DNA of 37,868 nt from Stutzerimonas nitrititolerans. GTDB lineage: Bacteria > Pseudomonadota > Gammaproteobacteria > Pseudomonadales > Pseudomonadaceae. Positions within the stretch are counted from its first letter, which is position 1. Every line of letters begins with the position of its first letter. The stretch lies in the NCBI RefSeq assembly GCF_003696285.1, contig NZ_RFFL01000020.1, positions 1 to 37,868 on the forward strand, read 5' to 3'. Both the position numbers and the translations under genes were made by a program. Below the pieces are notes generated by a model. That model made no database searches. It was not told the origin of the DNA and was given only the letters and a program-made list of their open reading frames with translations. This document shows, piece after piece, positions 1 to 8,604 of the stretch.

Positions 1-260
1 TTGAGGCCTCCACGAAACCCGGGGTGATTCACTCTATAATTGACTATAAAAGCCTATAATGCCCACTCTAGAGAGTTCTAGCCCCTTCATTGCGAAGCTG
101 GAAAATTCCTTGCTCTAATGGTGCACCTACGGGGGCTGGCAGGCCTATTCAACCTCACCGGTGTGCGGCGGCCGAATACCAGCCATTCGATAGTGTGCCG
201 AGCGGGTGGGTAATAGAGCAGGTCACTTTGAACCGAAACAGGGGCAGCGCCACAGGCCCC
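1..260. other. Leading stretch without a supported gene
   Basis: No convincing coding region is seen on either strand; a 102-codon frame on the plus strand from 90 runs into the antisense of the tniQ gene and resembles nothing I know. The stretch holds three CTATAA motifs at 10-bp spacing (34-60) and a small hairpin next to the tniQ stop. It is probably transposon sequence between the second tniQ and cargo that lies off the window. Confidence 0.5.
34..60. repeat. Three CTATAA motifs with exact 10-bp period
   Basis: The hexamer CTATAA occurs at 34, 44 and 54, in consecutive 10-bp steps, so all three lie on the same face of the helix. The pattern could be a phased protein-binding array or a promoter-like AT patch; no -35/-10 pair with 16-18 bp spacing fits it. 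Function unknown. Confidence 0.4.
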
Positions 261-261
261 T
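240..261 (-). terminator. Weak hairpin after the second tniQ
   Basis: AGGGGC and GCCCCT form a 6-bp stem with a 10-nt loop directly after the tniQ2 stop codon on the minus strand. There is no clean U-tract afterwards, so it would be at best a weak or factor-assisted terminator. Confidence 0.3.
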
Positions 262-1955
262 CACTCACCGCTGCTTTTTTCCAGTTGCCCAGCTACAGCC
301 TTATTCCGATAGTATGCAGTACCTCCCAGAACCCGGTTGAAGTCAGGAGGTCCCTGCCAATCCCTTGGTACACCAGTGGACTTAAGCAGGTTTTCTGAGT
401 CCACGCCGTTTCTTAAAAACTCCTCCAAGTCCCACTCAAAAAAACTGACGAGGGTTTGAAAAATAGTGTTCGACACGCTGGAAACCAGACCCAGGCTTCC
501 AGTGTTCATCGGAAGTTTTAGCCTCTTCATATCGGCAAGAGCACAAATTAGCCTTCTCAATCGAAAGTGCCAAACAGACTCCATGAGGAGTTCAGCCTGC
601 TGAGAAGCCAAGGGGAATCTACGTTTACGTAATTTTGGGCAGGGAGGTAAACGCACGGGTAGGAGTTTCTGCAGATTACTGAGATTAACCCGCTTCTGTC
701 CTTTGGAAATTCGATAAAGATCCTCAGCACCCGCTAGAAGAACGGCAGCAAACGCGCTGTCTCGGGGATCGCTAACCTCCTCGACTACTTCAGGTACGTG
801 CTTTGGCGTACTGAGCTTCTCCATCAACCATGCGTTGTCGTGCTCCGTAAGCCAGCGGGTGGCTTGGTAAGCGTTATCCCAGAGATACCCCAAATCGACA
901 TTCGCTCGTACAGCCAAGATCGTGTCTATTTTCTGACGATGCTGCGCCTTCCTACCAAGCTGAGGCTTTTCCAACTTTAAACGTAATTTTGCACCTGCCG
1001 CGTGCTGAAGAATGAGTTCTTTCTGCAAGGCGGACTCAAAGTCATCCGCGCTCCCAAATAAATGCTGCGCAATGATCATATGCCGGGCGAGGGGCATATC
1101 CATCTGGCCATTGTAAAATCTAAACCGTATCCATTGATCGTGTTTACCTGCTTCATAAGCTTTGTCCATTCGAGACAGGGCTTCATCTCCATATTTCGTG
1201 CGGATACTGTCAAATAGTTTCGCAGTACCAACAAGGTTTCCGTGTACGAAACCTCGCTTTCTGCATTGTCGTACATAACTTGCACCTAACGTTTCACAAC
1301 TCATTAGCGGAAACTTACGCTGCAGTACTTCGTAGGCGAACTGCGCAAAATTCTTTTCCAGCACAGTGCCCTGCCTAACTGTCGCAGGATCGAGAGCGCT
1401 CCAGCCGCATACACACGGATCAGTCGGATTTGGAAGTAGCCGAAGCTTACGGAAGAACGGGTGAGAGCATTTGGGGCACGCGTGAATCAGCGGCTCACCA
1501 TGACGCCAGCAGACTGACACACCAGGCAAATGGTGTGAGCGATGCCAGTATGCGTACCCCGTTTCAAGCAGATCCTGCTGCACACAGGTGGAGCAGAGCT
1601 TAGCCTTCCCGTGGACCGCACCCTCTCGGCGGGGAATACGAGCCACCCCAAATAAACTGGAGCCTGCTGGGGCATTCTCCACCCCTTGGCTGACCCCTAG
1701 AAAGGGCCTGTAAGCTGGAAACATCGTATTGGTACAGATCAGCTCGTCGAGATTGCTTTCTGGATCACCAGGTAGTCTGGCAGCAAGCACTTCAATCTGC
1801 TTTGGCAGGAGCCCTACGCTGAAGGGTGCCGAGCCAAACAGGTCTTGGAAGGTTTCAGCTGCAGTCCTGTTACCTGAAAGGAAGTGGTAGCGCGTGATAC
1901 GAGAATGCAACATCTCGTCCGGCATGGACATGGGGAAAAATAGCAGATCAGACAT
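261..1955 (-). CDS. Second TniQ/TnsD-family target-selection protein
   Basis: A 564-residue TniQ-family protein. It starts with the family signature FFP (6-8) followed by PDEMLHS (12-18). Two metal-binding groups can be read: C121/C124 with C149/H152, and C160/C163 with C181/C183. Between them sits the typical stretch YWHRSHHLPGVSVC. The C-terminal half keeps diverged forms of TnsD motifs (WLTEHDNAWL, ESVWHFRLRR), so it is a full-length TnsD-like protein rather than a short CAST-type TniQ. In this family the protein recognises a DNA target and recruits TnsC. It lies 294 bp after the first tniQ, outside the tight tnsABC cluster, and has no good Shine-Dalgarno before its ATG, so it may be expressed separately. 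It occupies the position tnsE has in Tn7. I infer that it directs the element to a target other than attTn7; the target cannot be told from the sequence. Confidence 0.85.
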   Translation of the reverse strand: MSDLLFFPMSMPDEMLHSRITRYHFLSGNRTAAETFQDLFGSAPFSVGLLPKQIEVLAARLPGDPESNLDELICTNTMFPAYRPFLGVSQGVENAPAGSSLFGVARIPRREGAVHGKAKLCSTCVQQDLLETGYAYWHRSHHLPGVSVCWRHGEPLIHACPKCSHPFFRKLRLLPNPTDPCVCGWSALDPATVRQGTVLEKNFAQFAYEVLQRKFPLMSCETLGASYVRQCRKRGFVHGNLVGTAKLFDSIRTKYGDEALSRMDKAYEAGKHDQWIRFRFYNGQMDMPLARHMIIAQHLFGSADDFESALQKELILQHAAGAKLRLKLEKPQLGRKAQHRQKIDTILAVRANVDLGYLWDNAYQATRWLTEHDNAWLMEKLSTPKHVPEVVEEVSDPRDSAFAAVLLAGAEDLYRISKGQKRVNLSNLQKLLPVRLPPCPKLRKRRFPLASQQAELLMESVWHFRLRRLICALADMKRLKLPMNTGSLGLVSSVSNTIFQTLVSFFEWDLEEFLRNGVDSENLLKSTGVPRDWQGPPDFNRVLGGTAYYRNKAVAGQLEKSSGE

Positions 1956-2249
1956 CGATAATTAACTAACGAGATAATGTTTGGAAGTACACGCATTCTG
2001 CGACGCGGCGTATTTTTAACACATAACATAAGGTTTTACAGAGTAAGTATATTAAAAGCACACGTAAATATGGCGAACAGGAGCCACACCAATTTTGCAC
2101 TCTCACACTTTTTTGCGAAAAGCAGTTAACTCAGGTTTGCACCAGCAATATCATGAGCCACACCCTAATGAGGGTCTTACGAAGGCTCACACTTTCTTAA
2201 AAATATGTACGAAGAAAAGTGAAACAGTGCCGCGCAGTGGTGCACGTGA
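1956..2249. other. AT-rich gap between the two tniQ genes
   Basis: This 294-bp gap has no supported gene. It is AT-rich, particularly at 1960-2070, and must contain the leader and probably a promoter of the second tniQ (minus strand), though I could not settle on a -35/-10 pair. It holds two direct repeats of GAGCCACACC and two of CTCACACTTT (2081-2195). Confidence 0.5.
2081..2195. repeat. Paired direct repeats with CACAC cores
   Basis: GAGCCACACC occurs at 2081-2090 and 2155-2164; CTCACACTTT occurs at 2102-2111 and 2186-2195. Start-to-start distances within the pairs are 21 and 31 bp, differing by one helical turn. They do not match the TnsB-type end repeats near 8600. They could bind a regulator of the second tniQ gene, or be a relic of a rearrangement that brought that gene in. 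Confidence 0.5.
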
Positions 2250-3914
2250 CTACGGTCTGATGCAAGCAGTCCGATACAATGCTGACCGGGTTACGCTTCG
2301 CTGCTCGTCTGCCAGCTTCTCCTTGGCCCATTGCAGGCGACGAACGTGAAACTCCTCAATAGACTCGCACGTCTGCTCCAGTGCTCTGGCGCAAAGGGGT
2401 AGCTTGGAGAGTTGTTTCTCAAGGCGTGAAAGGACATGCAGCTCTCGCCCTATCCTAGCGCGAGAGATCAAAATAGGCTTTCCCGATCCTGCTCGAAGGC
2501 GCTGCGCACAGCACCTGATCTGTTCAGCAAGATTCGCGTCGAGAGTAGCGAATGTATCGGTGTTATCAGCGCGGCTTGTATGAGCACCTGCATGTTTGGC
2601 GATGCAGCCTGAGAGCCAGTTTCGATCATGGCGATACAGCCACATGTAATCTTTGCATTGGTGAGCTTGCAGGCCCCGATATTCAACCTCGAAAGTTGCT
2701 CGGCGCCTGAGGCGCTTGCTTTGAAATCTTGCGTCTTTCCAGACCTGCGAGCCGCCATCGACGGCACGAATGGTTCGATACACATACACTTGGGAGACTC
2801 CAAGCACAGAGGCGATCTGCCGAGCCTCGCACCCTGCAAGTGCTAGCTCCCAAACAGCAGCAGGTAAGCCTTCTAGCCCCTCTAGCAGGGCCTTAGAAAG
2901 TTTCGCTTTTGGGTAGCCGACACCAGTTGGCGATGATCGCTTAACAGCTGGCGTTGATGGTTTGTCGCTGCACTGGAGATGAGCCAGATCAACCCCAAGG
3001 GCGGTGGCCAGCACAATGTATTTGAGTGGGTGGTGCGTATGCCTTGGCCTCCGTAGCAGCTTGGTGACCCAAGTCGCGGGTAGATCTGCGGGTGACTCTC
3101 CTAGAATCGAGTATTCCCAAGCTGCAGGCAGAGCGTTGAAAACGCCGGCCATATGTGCGGCCAAACGGCATAGATCCAGCCGGTGCGATGCGCCATGGGT
3201 CAGGCCTAACTCTACAGCTCTTTGAACAAGGCAAGAGCGCACTGCAGTGGGTGAAAGAGGTTTGAGGTCTAGCGCAAGCAATTGCATTGATCGGAGCGCT
3301 ATTTGACGCAGCACTGGATAAGCCTCCAGATCAGCATCGACCTGATATGAATGAGCTTGTACATCGTCTTCGTCAGGCAGGTGGAGCTGCCATGAGTTGC
3401 GGCTATACCAACTGGGATCCACCACCTTGAGCGAATGGCCGTGGTGGGGACATACCAATACACCGGGAAGCTGGTGAACACGGTGCCAGTACGCTGCGCC
3501 AACCCGAACGATATCCTCATTGAGGCAAGCAGGACAGAATCGTACTCTCGAAGCGACCTCGATCCGACTGGCGTTGACTCCTAATTTCAGCATCAGCCAC
3601 TTGCCGGCCCCGGCCATTGAGGTACGAGCATGCCGCACCTGATCGTCGGTGAGAAAGGGCGCGTAATAGGGCAGAACGGTATGGCATGTAATTATTTTGG
3701 ATACCGAGAGATCCGTGGCAGGTGGAAGTGACTCGGCTAAGTCACCCAATCGACAGGGAAACGCTACGTTCTGTGTGTATGAGATTGCAGCCCTATCGCC
3801 AGCGAAAGCGGCTTTTCGGCTATGCCCGCCACAAAGCCGGGCATAGCGGGATAGGACACTGTGAAGCGTCTCGTCGGGGAACGCAGCAGGGAAGAAATGG
3901 AATTTCAGCTCCAT
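2250..3914 (-). CDS. tnsD: TnsD-type target selector (TniQ family), likely attTn7-directed
   Basis: A 554-residue TniQ/TnsD protein. The N-terminus carries FFP and FPDETLHSVLSRY, then a zinc-binding group C127/C130 with C155/H158 around the motif HQLPGVLVC. A helix-turn-helix-like stretch lies near 357-385. The C-terminal half keeps motifs of Tn7 TnsD: WLYRHDRNWL (about 425-434), LPLCARALE and ESIEEFHVRRLQ (about 518-528). In Tn7, TnsD binds the 3' end of glmS and brings in TnsC; the element's position beside glmS supports the same role here. It has one zinc group, unlike the second TniQ, which has two. It begins 15 bp after the tnsC stop with GAGGG upstream of its ATG, so it is probably the last gene of the tnsABCD transcript. 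Confidence 0.9.
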   Translation of the reverse strand: MELKFHFFPAAFPDETLHSVLSRYARLCGGHSRKAAFAGDRAAISYTQNVAFPCRLGDLAESLPPATDLSVSKIITCHTVLPYYAPFLTDDQVRHARTSMAGAGKWLMLKLGVNASRIEVASRVRFCPACLNEDIVRVGAAYWHRVHQLPGVLVCPHHGHSLKVVDPSWYSRNSWQLHLPDEDDVQAHSYQVDADLEAYPVLRQIALRSMQLLALDLKPLSPTAVRSCLVQRAVELGLTHGASHRLDLCRLAAHMAGVFNALPAAWEYSILGESPADLPATWVTKLLRRPRHTHHPLKYIVLATALGVDLAHLQCSDKPSTPAVKRSSPTGVGYPKAKLSKALLEGLEGLPAAVWELALAGCEARQIASVLGVSQVYVYRTIRAVDGGSQVWKDARFQSKRLRRRATFEVEYRGLQAHQCKDYMWLYRHDRNWLSGCIAKHAGAHTSRADNTDTFATLDANLAEQIRCCAQRLRAGSGKPILISRARIGRELHVLSRLEKQLSKLPLCARALEQTCESIEEFHVRRLQWAKEKLADEQRSVTRSALYRTACIRP

Positions 3915-3929
3915 TACACGACCCTCGAA

Positions 3930-5390
3930 TCATAATCGGCGGTAGGCCGGCGAGAACTCGAAGAGATCCCTGGTTATCCAGCCAGCTGACTTCAGTTCTG
4001 CAAGGGTGTCGGGATGCTCGCTGAACACCTTCGCTTCAGAAGCCTCCACGGCAACTGCTGAAGGCGCATTAGGTTTGCTCACAGTAGCTTCCGGTAACGC
4101 AGTATTTGCCCGTGCAGCTGGAGTTACGCCTCGAAGCAAAGCGAGACGGTCTGCTCGCCCAAGTCCGTTGAACGCCATCATTTCCATCAACTGCTCCTCT
4201 ATGGGAAGCAGGTCGTCGAACTTGCGCATGCGACTAGGGTCGCGACTACGCAGAGCCGATAGCGCTGGCCTGAGTATTTGCATCTTGGAATTGCTTACTT
4301 TGACGATCGTCTCGGCAGTCAGACACTCGGAGCCACTCTGAATTGCATAGCGCTGGCTCAGCACCAATAACTTAACCAGGAAGTCAGTCACACCCTGGGT
4401 GTGCTCGTACAGCGCGTCAAAAATCTCAGGAGTCAGTTCAGCCGCCTGCTTGCACCACTGATAGCTCCAAAGGTTCTCGACCAGAAAACGCCACTCGTCA
4501 TCCTCCTTCTCGAAGCGCTTGAACTCGATCATCCCCCCACCGCAACTGCGCCTGGCGACACGCATTACGTCCGAGAACAGACTGACCATCGAATTCGTCC
4601 CGATGAACACGACCGGGATACCGATATTGTTCACCAGGTGAAGGAAGAAATTCAGCATGCTTTCCTTACCCCCGGTCTTGGCCAGGTGAAGGTTCTGCAG
4701 CTCATCAATGAGCAAGGCGCCGATAAAAAACGTGCTGGCTACCTGTTCCATCTGCTGAAGCGCATCGTTGATATTTCGATGCCGGTGGCGCTTGTGGTAG
4801 TCCTGATCGCCGAGTGCCTGGCCAACCGCGTGGAAGAACTGCTGACAAAATCCAGCCAACGAGCCATCTCGTGGACAATCAAGCTTGAGCCAGGTGATCT
4901 GGGTGTGGACGAATTGCTGACCCTCATAACGCTCATGTCGGATCGTCTGAGGGTACAAGCTTAAAATGGCATGCAGTGCGGTGGACTTCCCAATACCACT
5001 CAGTCCCACAACGCTGAAAGTGTCAGCTGTTGATTTGAAAGCATCGTGATAGCGCTGAGCCCCTGACAAAGAATGCAGGTGCCTGACTGTGGAGGCGCTA
5101 GTTGGATTACGGCCAACATATCCACGACGGATCAGCAGAGATAACAGGGACTCTAGCTCTAGGTGCAGCAGAAACGGCTGCACAACCGTCCTCAAGCGAT
5201 CAATACAGTGAATCCGCATTGCCCCGTCGAGCTCTAGCTCCTCAGGTGCTACCGGCTGGGGAAAATTTGATATCAGCTCGGCAGCCGCCGCTTCGTCAAG
5301 AATTGGTGGCAGCGCTTCGATCAGAGGGTTTCCCGCGTACTCAGTGATGGCCTGCTTCGTATAGCTCGCAAGAGCTTTAGCACCTCTCAT
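3930..5390 (-). CDS. tnsC: TnsC, AAA+ ATPase regulator of Tn7-type transposition
   Basis: A 486-residue AAA+ ATPase that links a target selector (TnsD/TniQ) to the TnsAB transposase. Walker A is GLSGIGKST at 129-137, Walker B is ALLIDE at 225-230, and a sensor-1-like strand VVFIGTN lies at about 260-266. It is shorter than Tn7 TnsC (555 residues), mainly in the terminal tails. Its ATG overlaps the tnsB stop as ATGA, which implies translational coupling. The downstream tnsD follows after 15 bp. All nucleotide-binding motifs are intact, so the protein should be active. Confidence 0.93.
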   Translation of the reverse strand: MRGAKALASYTKQAITEYAGNPLIEALPPILDEAAAAELISNFPQPVAPEELELDGAMRIHCIDRLRTVVQPFLLHLELESLLSLLIRRGYVGRNPTSASTVRHLHSLSGAQRYHDAFKSTADTFSVVGLSGIGKSTALHAILSLYPQTIRHERYEGQQFVHTQITWLKLDCPRDGSLAGFCQQFFHAVGQALGDQDYHKRHRHRNINDALQQMEQVASTFFIGALLIDELQNLHLAKTGGKESMLNFFLHLVNNIGIPVVFIGTNSMVSLFSDVMRVARRSCGGGMIEFKRFEKEDDEWRFLVENLWSYQWCKQAAELTPEIFDALYEHTQGVTDFLVKLLVLSQRYAIQSGSECLTAETIVKVSNSKMQILRPALSALRSRDPSRMRKFDDLLPIEEQLMEMMAFNGLGRADRLALLRGVTPAARANTALPEATVSKPNAPSAVAVEASEAKVFSEHPDTLAELKSAGWITRDLFEFSPAYRRL

Positions 5391-7555
5391 TTGGGCTGCC
5401 CCGGGCGAACTCTTTTGAGTAAATCGATAACCTGCGCGGTGCGCGGCCCAGCGTACGACTCTCTGACAATGGAAGGGCTCTGAGCATCAGGTTGAACGGG
5501 ATCCGCACGTATACCGTCAGGTACAGTCGCTTGCTCTCGCTCCAATAACCGCTCTTCCGTACGATTCTCGCGGATATTAGCCACTGCTTCAGCCTTAGAG
5601 CCGGCTGCGGGTTCAAGCTTTTTCTCGGCCATTGCATTGCCGACAATTTGCTCAACTTTATCGACCAAGCCAACTTGGCTTTCCCGTTCAGCTCGTTTGT
5701 GAGCTGGCGGCACTTGCCTGTAGGCCTCCAAGAGGTCGTAGATCTCGTCCGAGCGATAATCCGCATACTTCGCATCCGACCTCCGCAGGTCGCAACGCAG
5801 GAACTCCTTGTTCTCGTCCTGGATCCAGATGTGCGCCGCAGAGTTCGGATCAAACCAGCAATCAATCGCCCAGACGCCATTGCGACGCGCTTTTGCGAAC
5901 CAGTTTTTTTCGATAGCCATCTCGCAGAGATAATGCATGCCGCGAAACAACACGCCACCTTTTTGGACGGTGGCCCTTTCCCGAGGCAGCAGATTGAGAT
6001 AAATCAGCTCGTCAGGTCGCTTGTTAGGCTGGATAAGGTCGTTCTCTAACGCCCACCGCCAAATCCCCATCGGAGTGGGCTCCACGCCATCGTTCATCAT
6101 CGCCTGGGTAAGACGATCCGGCTGTCGGTGGAAACGGTTGTAGTGAAGAATGCACTCGATGAGGACTTGGGTGAACTCCTTCAAATTCAGCGTCGCGTCG
6201 AGCCGATAATCACGCTCACCGCGTTCCTTCTCTCGGGCTGCTACTCCGCCGGGGAGCCACCTAATACCGGTTAAGTCGTTCAGGATGCCGAAGCGGCTCT
6301 CGACCATCGGTTTCCAATCCGGTCGGTATGGCGGGGCCGTCCCCATATCGATACCCAGGCCAGACGCGAGCCCCTCAGCAGCAGCCCCCAACATTTCACC
6401 TCTATCGGCGTAGATTTGATGTGGCAGATGACGACAGTCCCAATCCTCAGGAGTGATATCAACACCGTTTTGCGCGCAGAACTCCACCTTGGAGGTGAAC
6501 GCGTTGAACAGCGCCTGTCGAGCTCCGTTCCAGCTAGGCCCCTCAAGGCCTACATAAAGGCCAACGATCATCCCTGAGAAACTGTCGACTACGATGTACA
6601 CCACGGGGCGACCGATAAGCATTCGTCGGGAGTAGCTGTTGACCAAGTAAATGTCAGCGATGGTCGCGTCGATCTCGAATTGATGACAAGGACCTCTAAG
6701 CCAGTCGCGGACGGTACCGGATAATGGACGGCAATCCTTCAGCCACTTCGTCAACCCCATGCGTCCACGATCAGTCTCGGTATCATCAAAGAACTGCTTT
6801 CCCCAATAATTAAACTGGTTAAACGTCGGAATTTCAGATTGAGGAAGCAATACGACCTCGTTTTCGGGATTTTTAGAAAGCCGCTTCTCCGAATAATATT
6901 TATTGAGCATTTTGTTGTACGCGCTATCAATCGTCGACTTCTTGTTCTTTACGTAAAGCGCGTAACAAACTCGGATACACTTCTTGTCGATATCGCTTAG
7001 TAATTTGGCAGGCGACACTAACACCCCTTGAAACCTTGGCTTTCGTCCCGGCGGCTTATCAGCGGAGTAATTACGACTCCCAACACCTACAGCAGAATAG
7101 TTGTTAAGAAGCGCATTTCTTACTTGCCCGTAAAACCAGTATCGATACAACAAACGATATAGCGTTTTACGCTGCACACCCGCCTCAGCGGCGCGATCAC
7201 TTACCAATCGGCCCATCTCGCCATGAACAAATATTTGCCCTGGATAGGCCGGGTCCAAAAGTGGCGCAATCAGAGCCCATTTTTGGTCTCTATCACGCCT
7301 CGCGCGCTCGTCGAGATCTTCTTCCAAAACCAGTAGAAATTCTGGCACTGCCATCACCACAGGCTTTGTATCGCCTGATACCAATGACACCCTGAATTCC
7401 TCAAGACCAATCGAATACGGCTTCCTAGGAGGATCCGTTAGATCCATAACAATCAGTGCGTCGTGCTTCTCGTCGAGGTGAATTGCTCTCGCCATAGTAG
7501 AGAGCAAGGAGAGTTCCGTGACAGGCTCAAAGACGTCATTAACTGAAATTTTCAT
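5387..7555 (-). CDS. tnsB: TnsB, DDE transposase subunit
   Basis: A 722-residue transposase of the retroviral-integrase (rve) superfamily; it binds the transposon ends and joins the 3' ends to target DNA. The DDE triad reads D296 (in FEIDAT), D384 (in YADRGE) and E419 (in PMVESRFG). The spacings of 88 and 35 residues equal those of Tn7 TnsB (D273, D361, E396). The N-terminal 130 residues contain the expected helix-turn-helix DNA-binding region, with GVQRKTLYRLLYRYW at about 126-140. The gene overlaps tnsA by ATGA upstream and tnsC by ATGA downstream. No frameshift or missing catalytic residue is seen. Confidence 0.95.
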   Translation of the reverse strand: MKISVNDVFEPVTELSLLSTMARAIHLDEKHDALIVMDLTDPPRKPYSIGLEEFRVSLVSGDTKPVVMAVPEFLLVLEEDLDERARRDRDQKWALIAPLLDPAYPGQIFVHGEMGRLVSDRAAEAGVQRKTLYRLLYRYWFYGQVRNALLNNYSAVGVGSRNYSADKPPGRKPRFQGVLVSPAKLLSDIDKKCIRVCYALYVKNKKSTIDSAYNKMLNKYYSEKRLSKNPENEVVLLPQSEIPTFNQFNYWGKQFFDDTETDRGRMGLTKWLKDCRPLSGTVRDWLRGPCHQFEIDATIADIYLVNSYSRRMLIGRPVVYIVVDSFSGMIVGLYVGLEGPSWNGARQALFNAFTSKVEFCAQNGVDITPEDWDCRHLPHQIYADRGEMLGAAAEGLASGLGIDMGTAPPYRPDWKPMVESRFGILNDLTGIRWLPGGVAAREKERGERDYRLDATLNLKEFTQVLIECILHYNRFHRQPDRLTQAMMNDGVEPTPMGIWRWALENDLIQPNKRPDELIYLNLLPRERATVQKGGVLFRGMHYLCEMAIEKNWFAKARRNGVWAIDCWFDPNSAAHIWIQDENKEFLRCDLRRSDAKYADYRSDEIYDLLEAYRQVPPAHKRAERESQVGLVDKVEQIVGNAMAEKKLEPAAGSKAEAVANIRENRTEERLLEREQATVPDGIRADPVQPDAQSPSIVRESYAGPRTAQVIDLLKRVRPGQPK

Positions 7556-8406
7556 GACGACTTCTCGCTCAGTGTGGATATTTCAGTGGGATAAAAAACA
7601 CTGAAGTCTGGCAAAGGTGACTTGAGCTGTAACGGCGCACCACTTAATTCAATCCTAATAGTTTTCCGCCAGATCAAATTAAAGAAAATGTCGCGAGCAT
7701 CGGTATACGGTATGGATAATCGGTGTCCAATCTTGCGCAAGCTCTCCGACGTTGACCAAGGGCAACCCTTTATTGATTCAAGTATCTCGATGAATTGCAA
7801 ATGCAGCGGGACATCCATCAAGGCACGAGGCAATTTGGCAAATTTGCGAAGAAATACGAGATTCAGGATCAAATCGGGCGTAAACAACTCCTCCGTTACG
7901 ATGCTCCAGTCTACACCTTGGCTCACCCAGAACCGTCTCTCGACTTCGAGTTTTTCTAACGTGCGAGCACAGCCTTTTCCTTGAAGGTCTTTCGCGTATT
8001 TGATCGTCCTGGCAACGGACTTTACGTCTCCATTTGGCTGCTTTACAGACAGCAAAAAGTCAGTGGTCATTACCATAGGAACAGAGGTCGTTTTGTATTT
8101 TGGATACCGTACACCGATAGCCCTGGCGATCGCCTGGGTGCTCTCCACCGGCAGTAGGGGATACTGCTCGCGGATATCTACAACGTCCTCTGAAAACTCA
8201 CAGAGTAAAAAGTACGCCCGTTCAAGGTCGGATAAGAGGTGATGAATTCGATCAATCTTAACACCTTGGATTTTCCAGGAACGCCCCATCGAAGGGACAT
8301 CCTGAACACGTAACCAAGGCACATACTCAGCTCCGGCGCCAGCTCCAAACCCATTGGCGATGTGCCGTTCGATATCCTGATTTGAAGCAAACCTACGACC
8401 TCGCAC
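7552..8406 (-). CDS. tnsA: TnsA, endonuclease subunit of the heteromeric transposase
   Basis: A 284-residue protein, close to Tn7 TnsA (273). TnsA cuts the 5' transposon ends, which makes transposition cut-and-paste. The endonuclease residues can be placed as E62 (in LSDLERAY), D116 (in MTTDFLL) and K136 (in RTIKYAKD), matching the E-D-K active site of Tn7 TnsA. The start is GTG at 8406, preceded by a strong AGGAGG on the minus strand. It is the first gene of the tns operon, reading inward from the glmS-side end, and overlaps tnsB by ATGA. Confidence 0.93.
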   Translation of the reverse strand: MRGRRFASNQDIERHIANGFGAGAGAEYVPWLRVQDVPSMGRSWKIQGVKIDRIHHLLSDLERAYFLLCEFSEDVVDIREQYPLLPVESTQAIARAIGVRYPKYKTTSVPMVMTTDFLLSVKQPNGDVKSVARTIKYAKDLQGKGCARTLEKLEVERRFWVSQGVDWSIVTEELFTPDLILNLVFLRKFAKLPRALMDVPLHLQFIEILESIKGCPWSTSESLRKIGHRLSIPYTDARDIFFNLIWRKTIRIELSGAPLQLKSPLPDFSVFYPTEISTLSEKSS

Positions 8407-8575
8407 CCGCCCTCCTAAGTCCGTCCGGACCGCTCCCCTCGTTCGGCAAGAGAGTAGTTATAGGAAAACATGAGCTAACAAGCTGCCATGTCGTAGGGCT
8501 TTCCAGAATACTCCTGCTGAAAATTAAGGCAGCGGCTCCTGACGAACGGCCTAGCATAAAAACAGAAAACCCTTT

Positions 8576-8604
8576 TAGATACAGGGGCTTACGGTTAGTG
8601 TCAA
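8576..8604 (-). promoter_or_regulatory. Candidate tnsA promoter overlapping a TnsB site
   Basis: On the minus strand a consensus -35 TTGACA (8604-8599) is followed after 17 bp by TATCTA (8581-8576). The -10 is poor (3 of 6), while the -35 is perfect and lies within the innermost end repeat. If used, TnsB bound to the end would compete with RNA polymerase. Confidence 0.4.

Noticed and set aside
28..60. Sigma70 promoter from TTCACT or TTGACT to TATAAT
   Set aside because: Spacings are 9, 11 or 21 bp, none near 17.
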